A stretch of DNA of 12,626 bases from Promethearchaeota archaeon (GTDB taxonomy: Archaea > Asgardarchaeota > Lokiarchaeia > Sigynarchaeales > SOKP01): the NCBI GenBank assembly GCA_019894655.1, contig JAGXNZ010000277.1, positions 1 through 12,626 of the forward strand, written 5' to 3'. The first letter of the stretch is position 1. Every line of letters begins with the position of its first letter. The notes beneath the pieces are model-generated. The model was not told the origin of the DNA and made no database searches. It saw only the letters and a program-made list of their open reading frames with translations. This document shows positions 5,297-12,626 of this stretch, piece after piece. Position numbers and translations under genes: made by a program.

Positions 5297-5310
5297 ATTT
5301 CCAATGGAAA
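5297..5310 (+). promoter_or_regulatory. Palindrome TTTCCAATGGAAA, candidate operator 2
   Basis: This is the second copy of the TTTCCANTGGAAA dyad, 146 bp from the first (5151-5165). It overlaps the start of the A7 tract that precedes GGAG, so a bound protein would cover the apparent Shine-Dalgarno region. Confidence 0.55.
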
Positions 5311-5314
5311 AAAA
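5308..5314 (-). terminator. Poly-T tract downstream of abce1
   Basis: Read on the minus strand this is T7, about 40 nt after the abce1 stop codon. It could terminate the abce1 transcript. The same bases read on plus are the A tract before GGAG. Confidence 0.35.
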
Positions 5315-5352
5315 GGAGTAAATAACTTACGAATTTTTAAATACCTATTTCT

Positions 5353-7161
5353 TTATTTAGGAATGTAGTAGTATTCGTTAATTCCTTTTTGAAAGGTATC
5401 TTTTGTACTTCCTGTCTTATTAACTCGAGGTCTTTTTGTTTCCTTTTCTCTTCTAAATGTGATTCCCATCATTTTCAAAAATAAGTTAAACCCATCCCTT
5501 AAATTTAAAGGGGCTAGTGCTCTTCCTTCTAAACCTGGAATTCCTTCAAATACTAAGATCGAATCTGCTATAAAATCTTGTGTAATGATATCATGTTCTA
5601 CAACGAACGCTGATTTTTTTAATTCCTCTATAGATTTTCGTAATAATTGAGCAACTGTTAATCTCATTTCTATATCTAAAAAAGCAGATGGTTCGTCTAA
5701 TAAATAAATATCGGCTTCAGTAGAGAGACAATCTGCAATTGTTACCCGCTGCAATTCACCTCCACTTAGTTCAGATATATTTCTATCTTTAATATTATCA
5801 AGTTTAAGGCTGTTTATCAATCGTTTTTTGTACGGTTGACTAAGATAAGGAGCCATTCTGATTTTATTTATTGTGTCAGAAACTAACTTAGATTCATTAA
5901 TTTTAATATACTGAGGTTTTAACGATACTTTTAGCTTGCTTTCTTCATAATTATTAATCTCATTATCGGATACAATTTTATTAGCAATTAAATCTATAAA
6001 TGTAGACTTTCCAATTCCATTGGGGCCTAGGATGCCTAGAATTTCGCCAGCATGGACTTCACTCCCCGATACTGTTAGATGAAAGTCTCCAAGAGTTTTT
6101 TCTAAATTTTCATAAGAAAAAATGATCGCACCGGTATCAAATAAAGAATCGATTGGAGGTCTTTCGTGAAATTGAATAGGCTCATCCCTAATTCTTACAT
6201 TTTCATCTTTTATATATCCATTTAAATAGATGTTAATTCCCACTCTTACACCTTGAGGATGGGATATAATACCATACGCTCCAGGAACACCATATAATAA
6301 GGATATATAATCGCTTAAATAATCTAATATCGCTAAATCATGCTCTACAACTACTACAGTTTTATTGTTGTCAGTAAGGCTTCTGATCAATTTAGCCATA
6401 TTTATTCTTTCACTAACATCTAAATAAGAACTCGGTTCATCAATAAGATATACATCAGCATCCTTCAAGTAAGCGGCAGCAATTGCTACTCTCTGAACCT
6501 CTCCACCGGAGAGAACTGAAATTTGTCTATCAAGAATCTTATCTAGATTTAATTCCTTAACAATTTTATCTAATAGATCATTCACGTCGTTTTTTTTTAA
6601 GAGGTCATAAACTTTACCAGCTACATGTTTGGGAATAAGGTTAATATTTTGAGGTTTATGAACAACTCTTAATTTTTTATTAAATAATTCTAAGAAATAC
6701 TGTTGTAGTTCTGAACCTTTGAAAAAATTAATAATGGAGTCGTTATCGGGAGCATCATCATTAAATTTACCCAAATTCATCTTCAGATCTCCTGAAAGAA
6801 TCGATAACATTGTACTTTTTCCAATTCCATTTTGACCAATTAGCCCTAAAACTTTTCCTTTCTTAGGAATTGCCATTCGAAATAAAGAGAATTGATCAGG
6901 ACCGTATCGATAAGTTATCTGATTTTTCAACGGATCTGGTAAGTTAATAATGCTTATCGCTTTAAATGGACATTTTTTTATACAGATACCGCATCCTGTG
7001 CAAAGACTTTCAGTAATTTCGACAAATTTCCCATCAGGGCTTAATACTATTGTTTCATCTCCAGTTCTTACCTTGGGACAGTATTTTATACAAGGTTTTT
7101 CACCAAATGGACTACATTTATCAGGCTTGCAACGATCTTTATTAAGTACAGCGATTCTCAA
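5353..7161 (-). CDS. rli1: ABCE1/Rli1 ribosome-recycling ATPase
   Basis: ABCE1 splits 70S-type archaeal ribosomes after termination together with aRF1/aPelota and takes part in initiation. At 602 residues it is full length. The N-terminal Fe-S domain has eight cysteines, C11, C16, C24, C28, C54, C57, C60 and C64, for two 4Fe-4S clusters. NBD1 has Walker A GQNGIGKST (109-117), signature LSGGEVQ (217-223) and Walker B/catalytic LIDEPSSYLD (~240). NBD2 has Walker A GPNGIGKST (379-387), signature LSGGELQ (465-471) and LLDEPSAFLD. The hinge lies between the NBDs and at the basic C-terminus. All ATPase motifs are intact. The start is TTG 7161, supported by GTGGTGA at 7169-7175 and by the typical MRIAVLNKDRCKPDKC opening. 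It diverges from lysS across 86 bp. Confidence 0.98.
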   Translation of the reverse strand: MRIAVLNKDRCKPDKCSPFGEKPCIKYCPKVRTGDETIVLSPDGKFVEITESLCTGCGICIKKCPFKAISIINLPDPLKNQITYRYGPDQFSLFRMAIPKKGKVLGLIGQNGIGKSTMLSILSGDLKMNLGKFNDDAPDNDSIINFFKGSELQQYFLELFNKKLRVVHKPQNINLIPKHVAGKVYDLLKKNDVNDLLDKIVKELNLDKILDRQISVLSGGEVQRVAIAAAYLKDADVYLIDEPSSYLDVSERINMAKLIRSLTDNNKTVVVVEHDLAILDYLSDYISLLYGVPGAYGIISHPQGVRVGINIYLNGYIKDENVRIRDEPIQFHERPPIDSLFDTGAIIFSYENLEKTLGDFHLTVSGSEVHAGEILGILGPNGIGKSTFIDLIANKIVSDNEINNYEESKLKVSLKPQYIKINESKLVSDTINKIRMAPYLSQPYKKRLINSLKLDNIKDRNISELSGGELQRVTIADCLSTEADIYLLDEPSAFLDIEMRLTVAQLLRKSIEELKKSAFVVEHDIITQDFIADSILVFEGIPGLEGRALAPLNLRDGFNLFLKMMGITFRREKETKRPRVNKTGSTKDTFQKGINEYYYIPK

Positions 7162-7247
7162 GACTATTTCACCACTATTTAAAATGAAAAATGATAAATA
7201 ATTTTTATGATTTATTCAGCTAAGGTTTTGTTAGGTAGTGAAAATAA
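7162..7247. promoter_or_regulatory. Divergent abce1/lysS promoter region
   Basis: This 86-bp spacer must carry both promoters. Leftward, TATA-like stretches are TTTTAAATA (about 7177-7185) and AAATTATTTATC (about 7195-7206). Rightward, the GATAAATAATTTTTATG region (7194-7210) could serve lysS. Shine-Dalgarno sequences flank it: GTGGTGA (7169-7175, minus) for abce1 and AGGTAGTGA (7233-7241, plus) for lysS. The TATA assignments are tentative because the candidates overlap. Confidence 0.4.
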
Positions 7248-8960
7248 TTGATAAATAAAGTGTTCAATCACTGGCTAGAAGAGACAGTTGAAGAAATCTC
7301 TAAAAGAAATTTAACAGAATTAACTTTTTCCACGGGTAAAACACCCTCAGGACATGTACATATAGGAATTTTAAGAGAGATAATTATTTGCGATGCTTTA
7401 AGGAGAATTTTTGAGAAAAAAGGTATAAAAGTCTCTTTTTATTTATTCATGGATGATTTTGATGCTGCTAAAAGATTTCCATATTATATAGATAAGAAAT
7501 ATCAAGAGCTTTACTTAGGCAAACCATTTGCGCTTATTCCATGTCCCTTTGAAGATTGTGAATGTGAAAGCTACGCCCGTCATTTCGGAAATGAACTAAT
7601 TTCGACATTCGAATACTTTGGAATAAAAAATGAAATTATTTGGACATATGATTTGTATCAAAAAAGAGAAATGCAAGAAAAACTAAGAATTGCTCTTGAG
7701 AATACTAATAAAATCAAGGAAATATTAAAAAAAAATATATTACCCACATTGGATAACGAAAGAAAACAGTTATTTATTGATATGCAAAAAACCTGGATAC
7801 CTGCCATGGTTATCTGCGATAAATGTAATAAAATACAATACAAAGCTACGGATGGAACCATTCGGCCAAATAGGGTTATCAAGTATTTAAAAAAGGAACG
7901 AGCGGTATTGTATGAGTGCCCTGGATGCGGTTGTAAAGGAAAAAAATCTATATATAGTGGTAAATTAAAATTAAATTGGAGAGTCGATTGGCCTGCGAAA
8001 TGGGCCTTATTTAATACAACATGTGAACCTGCCGGCAAAGATCATAGCGTGAAAGGAGGCGCATACGATACTGGAATGGAAATTTGTCAAAAAGTATATG
8101 ATTATGAAGGGCCAATTAAACTTCCCTATGAATGGTTAAGATTAGGTAACCAAGATATGGGGACCTCTAAAGGTATTGTTTTTACTCCTAAAAAATACTT
8201 GGAATTAGCCGATCCTGAAATTTACAGAATGTTGATATTGAGAACAAATCCAATGAAACATATTTCTCTGAGGATGGAAGAAATTACTCAATATTATGAT
8301 TACTACGAAAAAATGGAACAAATTTTCTATGGAATTGAAAAAGCCGAATCAAAAGAAGAATTTGATTTTTTTAACTACCTTTATCCACTGATTAAGGTTA
8401 ATAAAGTACCTATTCATAAACCTAGCAGAATTCCTCAAAAACTTTTAATTTTCCTCTCTCAGATGCAAAATATTTTAAGCCAAAACAAATTGTATGAAAA
8501 AGCTATTTCATCTATGAGAACTATAAATAACGAAATTGTAATATCATTTGAAAAATTTAAAGCTCTTTTAAAAAGAACAGAAAATTGGATTAACGAGATA
8601 AAATCGTATATTACTAGTTTAGAGGATCAAAAAACAATAAGAAACATTTTAAATAAAATTGACATTTTTACAATTCCTAAAATAATTGACACTAAGCTCA
8701 AGAATGATCTATCTAATGACCAAATTAACGGTCTAAAAAAATTCAGAGAATATTTAGCTGATAACGATAATCTAGATGCCGATTCAATACAAAATAAAAT
8801 ATTTACTATAGCTAAAAAGGAATTAGAAATTCCACCAAGGAAAATGTTTGAAGCCCTCTATCTCATCCTTTTAGGTTCGAAATCTGGACCAAGATTGGGA
8901 CCATTTATACTAATGCTTGATAAACCGTGGTTGATAGAGAGATTAACTCAATTATGTTAG
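7248..8960 (+). CDS. lysS: Lysyl-tRNA synthetase, class I
   Basis: Charges tRNA-Lys with lysine. This is the class I form found in most archaea and some bacteria, not the class II enzyme of eukaryotes. The class I HIGH motif appears as PSGHVHIG (33-40) and the KMSKS motif as MGTSKG (304-309); FSTGKTPSG upstream and LRTNPMKHISL downstream are typical of the family. The insertion at about 190-230 carries cysteine pairs (C190-x2-C193 and C224-x2-C227-x-C229) likely to bind zinc. The C-terminal ~220 residues are helical and should form the anticodon-binding cage. At 570 residues it is somewhat longer than the usual 500-540. The start is TTG 7248, with AGGTAGTGA just upstream; an in-frame GTG lies four codons on. 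It ends 22 bp from the convergent zinc-ribbon gene. Confidence 0.98.
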   Translation: MINKVFNHWLEETVEEISKRNLTELTFSTGKTPSGHVHIGILREIIICDALRRIFEKKGIKVSFYLFMDDFDAAKRFPYYIDKKYQELYLGKPFALIPCPFEDCECESYARHFGNELISTFEYFGIKNEIIWTYDLYQKREMQEKLRIALENTNKIKEILKKNILPTLDNERKQLFIDMQKTWIPAMVICDKCNKIQYKATDGTIRPNRVIKYLKKERAVLYECPGCGCKGKKSIYSGKLKLNWRVDWPAKWALFNTTCEPAGKDHSVKGGAYDTGMEICQKVYDYEGPIKLPYEWLRLGNQDMGTSKGIVFTPKKYLELADPEIYRMLILRTNPMKHISLRMEEITQYYDYYEKMEQIFYGIEKAESKEEFDFFNYLYPLIKVNKVPIHKPSRIPQKLLIFLSQMQNILSQNKLYEKAISSMRTINNEIVISFEKFKALLKRTENWINEIKSYITSLEDQKTIRNILNKIDIFTIPKIIDTKLKNDLSNDQINGLKKFREYLADNDNLDADSIQNKIFTIAKKELEIPPRKMFEALYLILLGSKSGPRLGPFILMLDKPWLIERLTQLC

Positions 8961-8982
8961 GAACAAATTAAAAAAGAAGTTT

Positions 8983-9177
8983 TCAATCAAATTCTTCAGT
9001 TTTTGGCTTTTTCTTCTTAAACTTGAACCATTTCTTCTTTTTTTTTTCTTGTAGAATAGTATAGCATTCAGAACAATATGTGATACCCTCATCAATCATT
9101 TTATCACATCTCTTACAGTGTTTATGAGGATCGATATATTCTACTGATTGTTTTTTGTACCTTTCGTATTTACTCAA
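8983..9177 (-). CDS. Zinc-ribbon miniprotein (DUF2116-like)
   Basis: A 64-residue protein. HKHCKRCDKMIDEGITYCSECY (about 18-39) has two CxxC knuckles, C21/C24 and C35/C38, in the H-x-H-C-x2-C...F/Y-C-S-x-x-C pattern of the archaeal DUF2116 family. Members I know of this type usually end in a hydrophobic helix. Here the tail is instead strongly basic, KKKKKWFKFKKKK, then acidic TEEFD, so binding to RNA, DNA or a membrane surface is more likely than membrane insertion. The start is TTG 9177, with GGAGA at 9184-9188. It lies 43 bp downstream of the GHMP kinase gene on the same strand and may be co-transcribed, although GACTATATAAATAAT upstream (around 9200-9212) could be its own TATA box. Function unknown. 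Confidence 0.75.
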   Translation of the reverse strand: MSKYERYKKQSVEYIDPHKHCKRCDKMIDEGITYCSECYTILQEKKKKKWFKFKKKKPKTEEFD

Positions 9178-9220
9178 TATATATCTCCAAAGTTGTATAA
9201 TTATTTATATAGTCAATAAA

Positions 9221-10480
9221 TTATAACTTTTTCACTCCTGAAACTATTTTAATTTTAAAAAATTGAGCATTCTTTAATTGATCCCTCGTTTCCAAAGGAC
9301 TATCCGGAAAGACAGACAAGAAATATTCCCCGTTGTTAATAATTTTATTTAATTCATCTTTCCAGCTCAATAAAACACTATCGACTTTATCAGGTTTTAC
9401 AAGAGCAAATATCGACCCCCCGCCACCAGCTCCAGTTAATTTTGCTGCAAAAACATCTGAGTTGCGTTCAATTAGCTTTATTAAAATATTATTTAATAGT
9501 CCAATTCCATGCGAAAATCCAACGTGTCTCATCAATTTATTCATAATGGCTGTGTTTTCCTTAAAATAATCTCCCAATTGTTTCCAATCATGTTTCATCA
9601 ATGCAAAACGTGACTTCCAAGAAATTTCTGCAAGATATTGATAACTTTCTATCATTATAGGATCACCATCTAAATAAAATCTCCTCAATTTTTCATGAAC
9701 AGCTCCACTTTCATGAGATGCACCTGAAAAGCAAATAATTATTGGTAAACTATTTATATCATATATTAAATCTATTCTATCGTATATAGCTAAAGGTTCA
9801 AACGAGATTTTCTTATGATAAATTTTTCCGAAGTAGGAACAAAACCCTAATCCTCCTCTCGCTATTACATATCGATCTCCATACCCTGCAGTTATTTTTA
9901 GATCTTGGTCTTCTACCTTGGTTGCTATTTCAGCTATAATATCTCTGTTTATTGGAAACTCTCCCGTTTTTAAACATTTCAAGTTATTATATAATCCTAA
10001 ATATTTTACTAAGCCATAAACAATCCCAATTATTATAGCTGAGCTCCCCCCTAACCCACTTTGCGGGGGTATAGTTGTAATAATTCCAATTTCACAATTC
10101 ACCTTTTCAAATTTCTCCTTAAAAGCGGAACTTGTTTTGTTCAACCTATATATACTAGCATAGAATAGCTTAAATTCACCATTTAATTTCTTCCTTATCT
10201 CATTTAAGTCCTTTTCTATTTTTTCTTCATTTGATACACAAATATTTAATTTACCCGTATCATTTGAATATGAATAAAATTTTACTGAACCGATAATTTC
10301 CGTTCCTTTTATATAAACAAAAACCGATAGTGGATTATATATTCCATTGATTGCAGCTGAAGGCATCCAAAAATCACCCTCAACAGCATCTAAAGGATTT
10401 ATTAAGTTAATTCTAGCTGGTGCTTGAACTATAATGTCAGGGTTTAACCCTACTATGAAATCTAAAATCTGTTGAAACAT
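9221..10480 (-). CDS. GHMP-family kinase (sugar kinase-like)
   Basis: A 419-residue GHMP kinase, which transfers the ATP gamma-phosphate to a small-molecule hydroxyl. Motif 1 is APARINLIN (20-28); the ATP loop PPQSGLGGSSA (138-148) is motif 2; KLTGAGGGGSIFAL near 350 is motif 3. D202 in TAGYGDRY, followed by ARGGLGF, is the likely catalytic base. The opening APARINLINPLDAVEGDFW and the AGYGDRYV..GG block are closer to sugar-1-kinases (glucuronokinase, heptose or arabinose kinase types) than to mevalonate kinase, so a sugar or uronic acid acceptor is my inference. Intact, cytoplasmic. The ATG 10480 has a weak GGATGA upstream (10487-10492). The zinc-ribbon gene follows 43 bp downstream. No nucleotidyltransferase or sugar gene is adjacent to confirm the substrate. 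Confidence 0.9.
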   Translation of the reverse strand: MFQQILDFIVGLNPDIIVQAPARINLINPLDAVEGDFWMPSAAINGIYNPLSVFVYIKGTEIIGSVKFYSYSNDTGKLNICVSNEEKIEKDLNEIRKKLNGEFKLFYASIYRLNKTSSAFKEKFEKVNCEIGIITTIPPQSGLGGSSAIIIGIVYGLVKYLGLYNNLKCLKTGEFPINRDIIAEIATKVEDQDLKITAGYGDRYVIARGGLGFCSYFGKIYHKKISFEPLAIYDRIDLIYDINSLPIIICFSGASHESGAVHEKLRRFYLDGDPIMIESYQYLAEISWKSRFALMKHDWKQLGDYFKENTAIMNKLMRHVGFSHGIGLLNNILIKLIERNSDVFAAKLTGAGGGGSIFALVKPDKVDSVLLSWKDELNKIINNGEYFLSVFPDSPLETRDQLKNAQFFKIKIVSGVKKL

Positions 10481-10534
10481 TTAATTTCATCCGACATGTT
10501 TTCTTAACTATTAAAAATGATAATAAGCATTTTT

Positions 10535-10552
10535 AATTATATTTTTTTTAAA
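10535..10552 (-). promoter_or_regulatory. Probable promoter of GHMP kinase gene
   Basis: The minus strand reads TTAAAAAAAATATAATT here, 55-70 nt before the ATG at 10480. Initiation would fall near 10515. AATAAGCAT (10522-10530) in this spacer matches one arm of the inverted repeat at 4704-4712, which can be chance. The rest of the 175-bp spacer is AT-rich, and I could not pick a convincing promoter for the gene at 10656. Confidence 0.3.
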
Positions 10553-10655
10553 AAGTGTAGTTTTAATTTTATCTACATTTCAAATCTACTAATTTTTTCA
10601 ATAATAATTATGTTTAGTAAATCTGAATTCAATCATTCCGCACAATTAAACAAAT

Positions 10656-11831
10656 ATGATAAGTTTTTATAACTATATAAAAAAAAATATTGAAATGGTT
10701 AAGAAAGGTAAATTTAAGTTGTTTTCATTTTTATTAGAAAGTTATTTAATTTATTATAAAAGCATTAACAAGAATAATAAGCTTATTGCTTTTTCTATTC
10801 TTGAAAGTGACAATTTTCTTAGAATAATTAAACCACTTAATGAATTTTTATTAAATAAATATCTATTCTATTATTCTATTCAGCTTAATATCTTCCAAAA
10901 AAGAAAAAATATAATCATTATATCCTTTATCGGAGAAAAAAGAAGCAATATTGATAAATTCTTTAATTTAATTAAAGATCGGATAAAAAGCATTGATAAA
11001 TCAGTATCGTTTTTAAAAAATCGCAAATTAAAAAGGCATTTTTTACATGTATTGTCGAACAATATAGATGGAGGAGCAAATTCAATGAAACAACCGAATT
11101 CTTTGGTTCTAAAGTATGGTGATAATCTAAAATTTATTCAAATTTATCAAATTAATTGCGACCACCTAAAAAATCAGATGATTTCCTTACATAGTTTACA
11201 GAAAGCTCTTAAAAACTTTAACCAAAAAGGGTATATGATTTTTAATGTTAGAACCAATAATCATCAGAAAATTGTAACTAATGCGTATTTTTTAGGCATA
11301 AAACATGATGTAGAGTCAAATATCATTGACATTGATAGAGAAATAAACCAACTTTATAATTGTGACCTATTCAAGAAATCAAATCTTACCATATCAAACA
11401 TTTATCGAATTTTATGGAGGGTCAATGTTTCAGATAATTTTTATGCAATAAATAATGATGCTGACATCTTTTTTTCATTAAGTAATTTTAATTTTCAAGA
11501 TATCTCTAAGTTTACCACTCAATTTGTTAAAAACTTGCAATTGAACCAATTAGATTTTTATCGTCTAAAACCAAATCTTTTCTTTATTGAAGAGAAAATT
11601 TTATTTTTAATTTTAGAGAATAATAATTTAAAAGATATTAAAAAACTACTAGAAAATTTTTTTTCGCAATATTTCATATTCATTTTAATTCTAAATGAAA
11701 AAGAATATAGGAAACTAATTGAATCAAATGAAGTAGGTTTGTTGGATAATATAAAAATTCTTAGCTTTAAAGATTTTATCGTGCTTGATTTCTTGGAGTT
11801 GAGTAAAGAAAATTTATTAAAAAATGCCTAA
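10656..11831 (+). CDS. Orphan 391-residue protein
   Basis: I do not recognise this protein. It is very rich in Lys, Asn, Ile, Phe and Leu and poor in Gly and Ala, fitting its extreme A+T content. No signal peptide or clear membrane helix is visible; the short hydrophobic runs (for example NIIIISFIG near 90 and FIFILIL near 345) look like buried beta strands. Nothing resembles a nucleotide-binding loop or a conserved catalytic cluster; the only Gly-rich spot is NIDGGANS (about 137-144). Starts at ATG 10656 without a Shine-Dalgarno. Its 3' end overlaps the convergent L23 gene by 15 bp. The single long open frame argues for a real, fast-evolving or lineage-specific gene. Confidence 0.6.
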   Translation: MISFYNYIKKNIEMVKKGKFKLFSFLLESYLIYYKSINKNNKLIAFSILESDNFLRIIKPLNEFLLNKYLFYYSIQLNIFQKRKNIIIISFIGEKRSNIDKFFNLIKDRIKSIDKSVSFLKNRKLKRHFLHVLSNNIDGGANSMKQPNSLVLKYGDNLKFIQIYQINCDHLKNQMISLHSLQKALKNFNQKGYMIFNVRTNNHQKIVTNAYFLGIKHDVESNIIDIDREINQLYNCDLFKKSNLTISNIYRILWRVNVSDNFYAINNDADIFFSLSNFNFQDISKFTTQFVKNLQLNQLDFYRLKPNLFFIEEKILFLILENNNLKDIKKLLENFFSQYFIFILILNEKEYRKLIESNEVGLLDNIKILSFKDFIVLDFLELSKENLLKNA

Positions 11832-12080
11832 ATCGATCGCAATATCCTGAGCAGAATAATTTGGGTGGAGTTTAATCAAAGCTTTTTTTTCCCCTTTTGG
11901 GGTTATGATTGTATTCACCTTGATAACTTTGACATTGTGTATTTTCTCTATTGCTTGCTTTATCTGACTTTTATTAGCTTTTTTATTAACGATAAAAACT
12001 AACTTATTTTCCCGCTCAATAATATCGAAGGTTTTTTCAGTTATCAACGGCCTTTCAATAATCTTATAATAACTTTCCAA
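11817..12080 (-). CDS. rpl23: Ribosomal protein L23 (uL23)
   Basis: uL23 sits at the polypeptide exit tunnel of the large subunit and docks SRP and other nascent-chain factors. At 87 residues it is complete and of archaeal size. Family blocks are [25 protein letters not shown] at the N-terminus (over 20 residues at 7-31; key residues RPLITEK), [18 protein letters not shown], and [16 protein letters not shown]. The start is TTG 12080, one base after the L4 stop; GAGGTG inside the L4 end supplies the Shine-Dalgarno, so the two genes are translationally linked. The usual next gene, L2, does not follow: the downstream DNA is the convergent orphan gene, overlapping by 15 bp. A slightly later start is not needed, since the N-terminus matches the family. 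Confidence 0.96.
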   Translation of the reverse strand: MESYYKIIERPLITEKTFDIIERENKLVFIVNKKANKSQIKQAIEKIHNVKVIKVNTIITPKGEKKALIKLHPNYSAQDIAIDLGIF

Positions 12081-12081
12081 G

Positions 12082-12626
12082 CTAAACTAACACCTCGTAT
12101 CTTTCTAATTCACTAAAAGCTGATTGAGTCCATAGAATTAATCGCCCTGGCAACCCTCCAGGTGCTAAATTTGCGATTGACAAGTTTTCGATCCTAATAA
12201 CATCTAAACCTGAAATATTTCTTGATGCCTTAATTACTCCGAAATCTTCCTTAATTACGATTAGAACACTCTTCTTATTTTTATATTTACGCCCTCGCCC
12301 CTTCCCTTTTCCAGCCCTAATTTTTTTTCCTTTTTTTGCTCGAAACAAATCTTCTGCTAATCCTAATTCTGCGAGGATTGAGGACAAAAATTTAGTTTTC
12401 TTAACTGTTTGTATCTTATCATCTATCACTAAGGGAATTTCAGGAATATTTTTAATTATATGACCACGTTTTTTTACCCATTCTAGATCACCAGAAGCGG
12501 ATATCGCAGATATTATAGATAACTTGTTAATTTTTTTGTTTAATTTTTTGTCGATAATTTTATCTGTTTTTATTGGATGAGCTCTTCTCCCTCCCTTTGC
12601 AAAAGGGACTCTTCCGGCATTTCGAG
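12082..12626 (-). CDS. rpl4: Ribosomal protein L4 (uL4), C-terminal part, cut by window edge
   Basis: uL4 lines the exit tunnel and binds 23S rRNA. The minus-strand frame is open from the TAG at 12082-12084 to the window end, about 181 codons. The visible part begins [19 protein letters not shown], the conserved tunnel-loop region of archaeal/eukaryotic L4 (RNxGRxP...GGRRAHPP). It continues with [20 protein letters not shown], the basic stretch [17 protein letters not shown], and ends [20 protein letters not shown] and [19 protein letters not shown]. The N-terminal part lies beyond position 12626. A GTG at 12429 is internal and not the start. It precedes L23 with one intervening base, the usual archaeal L3-L4-L23 order. 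Confidence 0.97.
   Translation of the reverse strand, partial: RNAGRVPFAKGGRRAHPIKTDKIIDKKLNKKINKLSIISAISASGDLEWVKKRGHIIKNIPEIPLVIDDKIQTVKKTKFLSSILAELGLAEDLFRAKKGKKIRAGKGKGRGRKYKNKKSVLIVIKEDFGVIKASRNISGLDVIRIENLSIANLAPGGLPGRLILWTQSAFSELERYEVLV

Noticed and set aside
3470..5352. Possible toxin-antitoxin pair or defence island around the RHH and winged-helix genes
   Set aside because: RHH proteins are common antitoxins, but no toxin-sized partner lies on the same strand next to it. The neighbours are a pilin and a divergent winged-helix gene.
5459..5650. Short plus-strand frames opposite abce1 (also near 6950-7201)
   Set aside because: They are antisense to intact ABCE1 motifs and encode nothing recognisable.
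7658..8038. 126-codon minus-strand frame inside lysS
   Set aside because: It mirrors the zinc-knuckle region of LysRS, which is clearly the coding frame; there is no promoter or Shine-Dalgarno evidence.
10522..10530. AATAAGCAT, matching an arm of the inverted repeat at 4704-4712
   Set aside because: A 9-mer of this composition is expected to recur by chance in 12.6 kb on both strands.
10880..11062. 60-codon minus-strand frame inside the 391-residue gene (and 9333-9569 opposite the GHMP kinase)
   Set aside because: They are short, have no start signals, and are opposed by longer or conserved frames.
12082..12429. GTG at 12429 as the start of a 115-residue protein
   Set aside because: The frame continues upstream to the window edge with conserved L4 sequence (RNAGR, GGRRAHP), so the GTG is an internal valine codon.

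Overview
The window is AT-rich archaeal chromosomal DNA. The archaeal assignment rests on several independent genes: a transcription factor B with an N-terminal zinc ribbon, an ABCE1/Rli1 ribosome-recycling ATPase with its two 4Fe-4S clusters, a class I lysyl-tRNA synthetase, archaeal-type L4 and L23, and a tRNA-Ile gene that does not encode its CCA end. Low G+C, frequent TTG/GTG starts, many solitary genes and a lone Flp-type pilin would fit an Asgard (Lokiarchaeia-like) or similar uncultured archaeon. That rank is inference only; no gene here proves it.

Layout. 1-895: tRNA-Ile(GAT) on the minus strand, an orphan four-cysteine protein, and a long leader in front of tfb. 896-3337: tfb on plus, facing two minus-strand genes. 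These are a left-handed beta-helix protein of the gamma-carbonic-anhydrase type and a NIF3/DUF34-like protein, and both appear to have lost their family's metal ligands. 3470-4182: a HIT-domain hydrolase and a Flp/Fap-type prepilin. 4244-5352: a regulatory patch with a ribbon-helix-helix regulator diverging from a small winged-helix protein. The spacers around them are rich in inverted and direct repeats, including two copies of the palindrome TTTCCANTGGAAA and a partly duplicated leader with a Shine-Dalgarno sequence but no gene. 5353-8960: abce1 and lysS, divergent from an 86-bp spacer, both translation genes starting with TTG. 8983-10480: a zinc-ribbon miniprotein and a GHMP-family sugar kinase, both minus. 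10656-11831: an orphan 391-residue protein. 11817-12626: L23 and the C-terminal part of L4, read leftward from a ribosomal-protein operon that lies beyond the right edge.

How the genes fit together. Translation (tRNA-Ile, ABCE1, LysRS, L4, L23) and basal transcription (TFB) dominate. The others look like single genes with their own promoters rather than one pathway. I see no CRISPR array, insertion sequence, integrase, toxin-antitoxin pair or complete multi-gene defence system. The points most worth following are the two neighbouring metal-site-less homologues, the repeat-rich spacer around the winged-helix gene, and the lone pilin.
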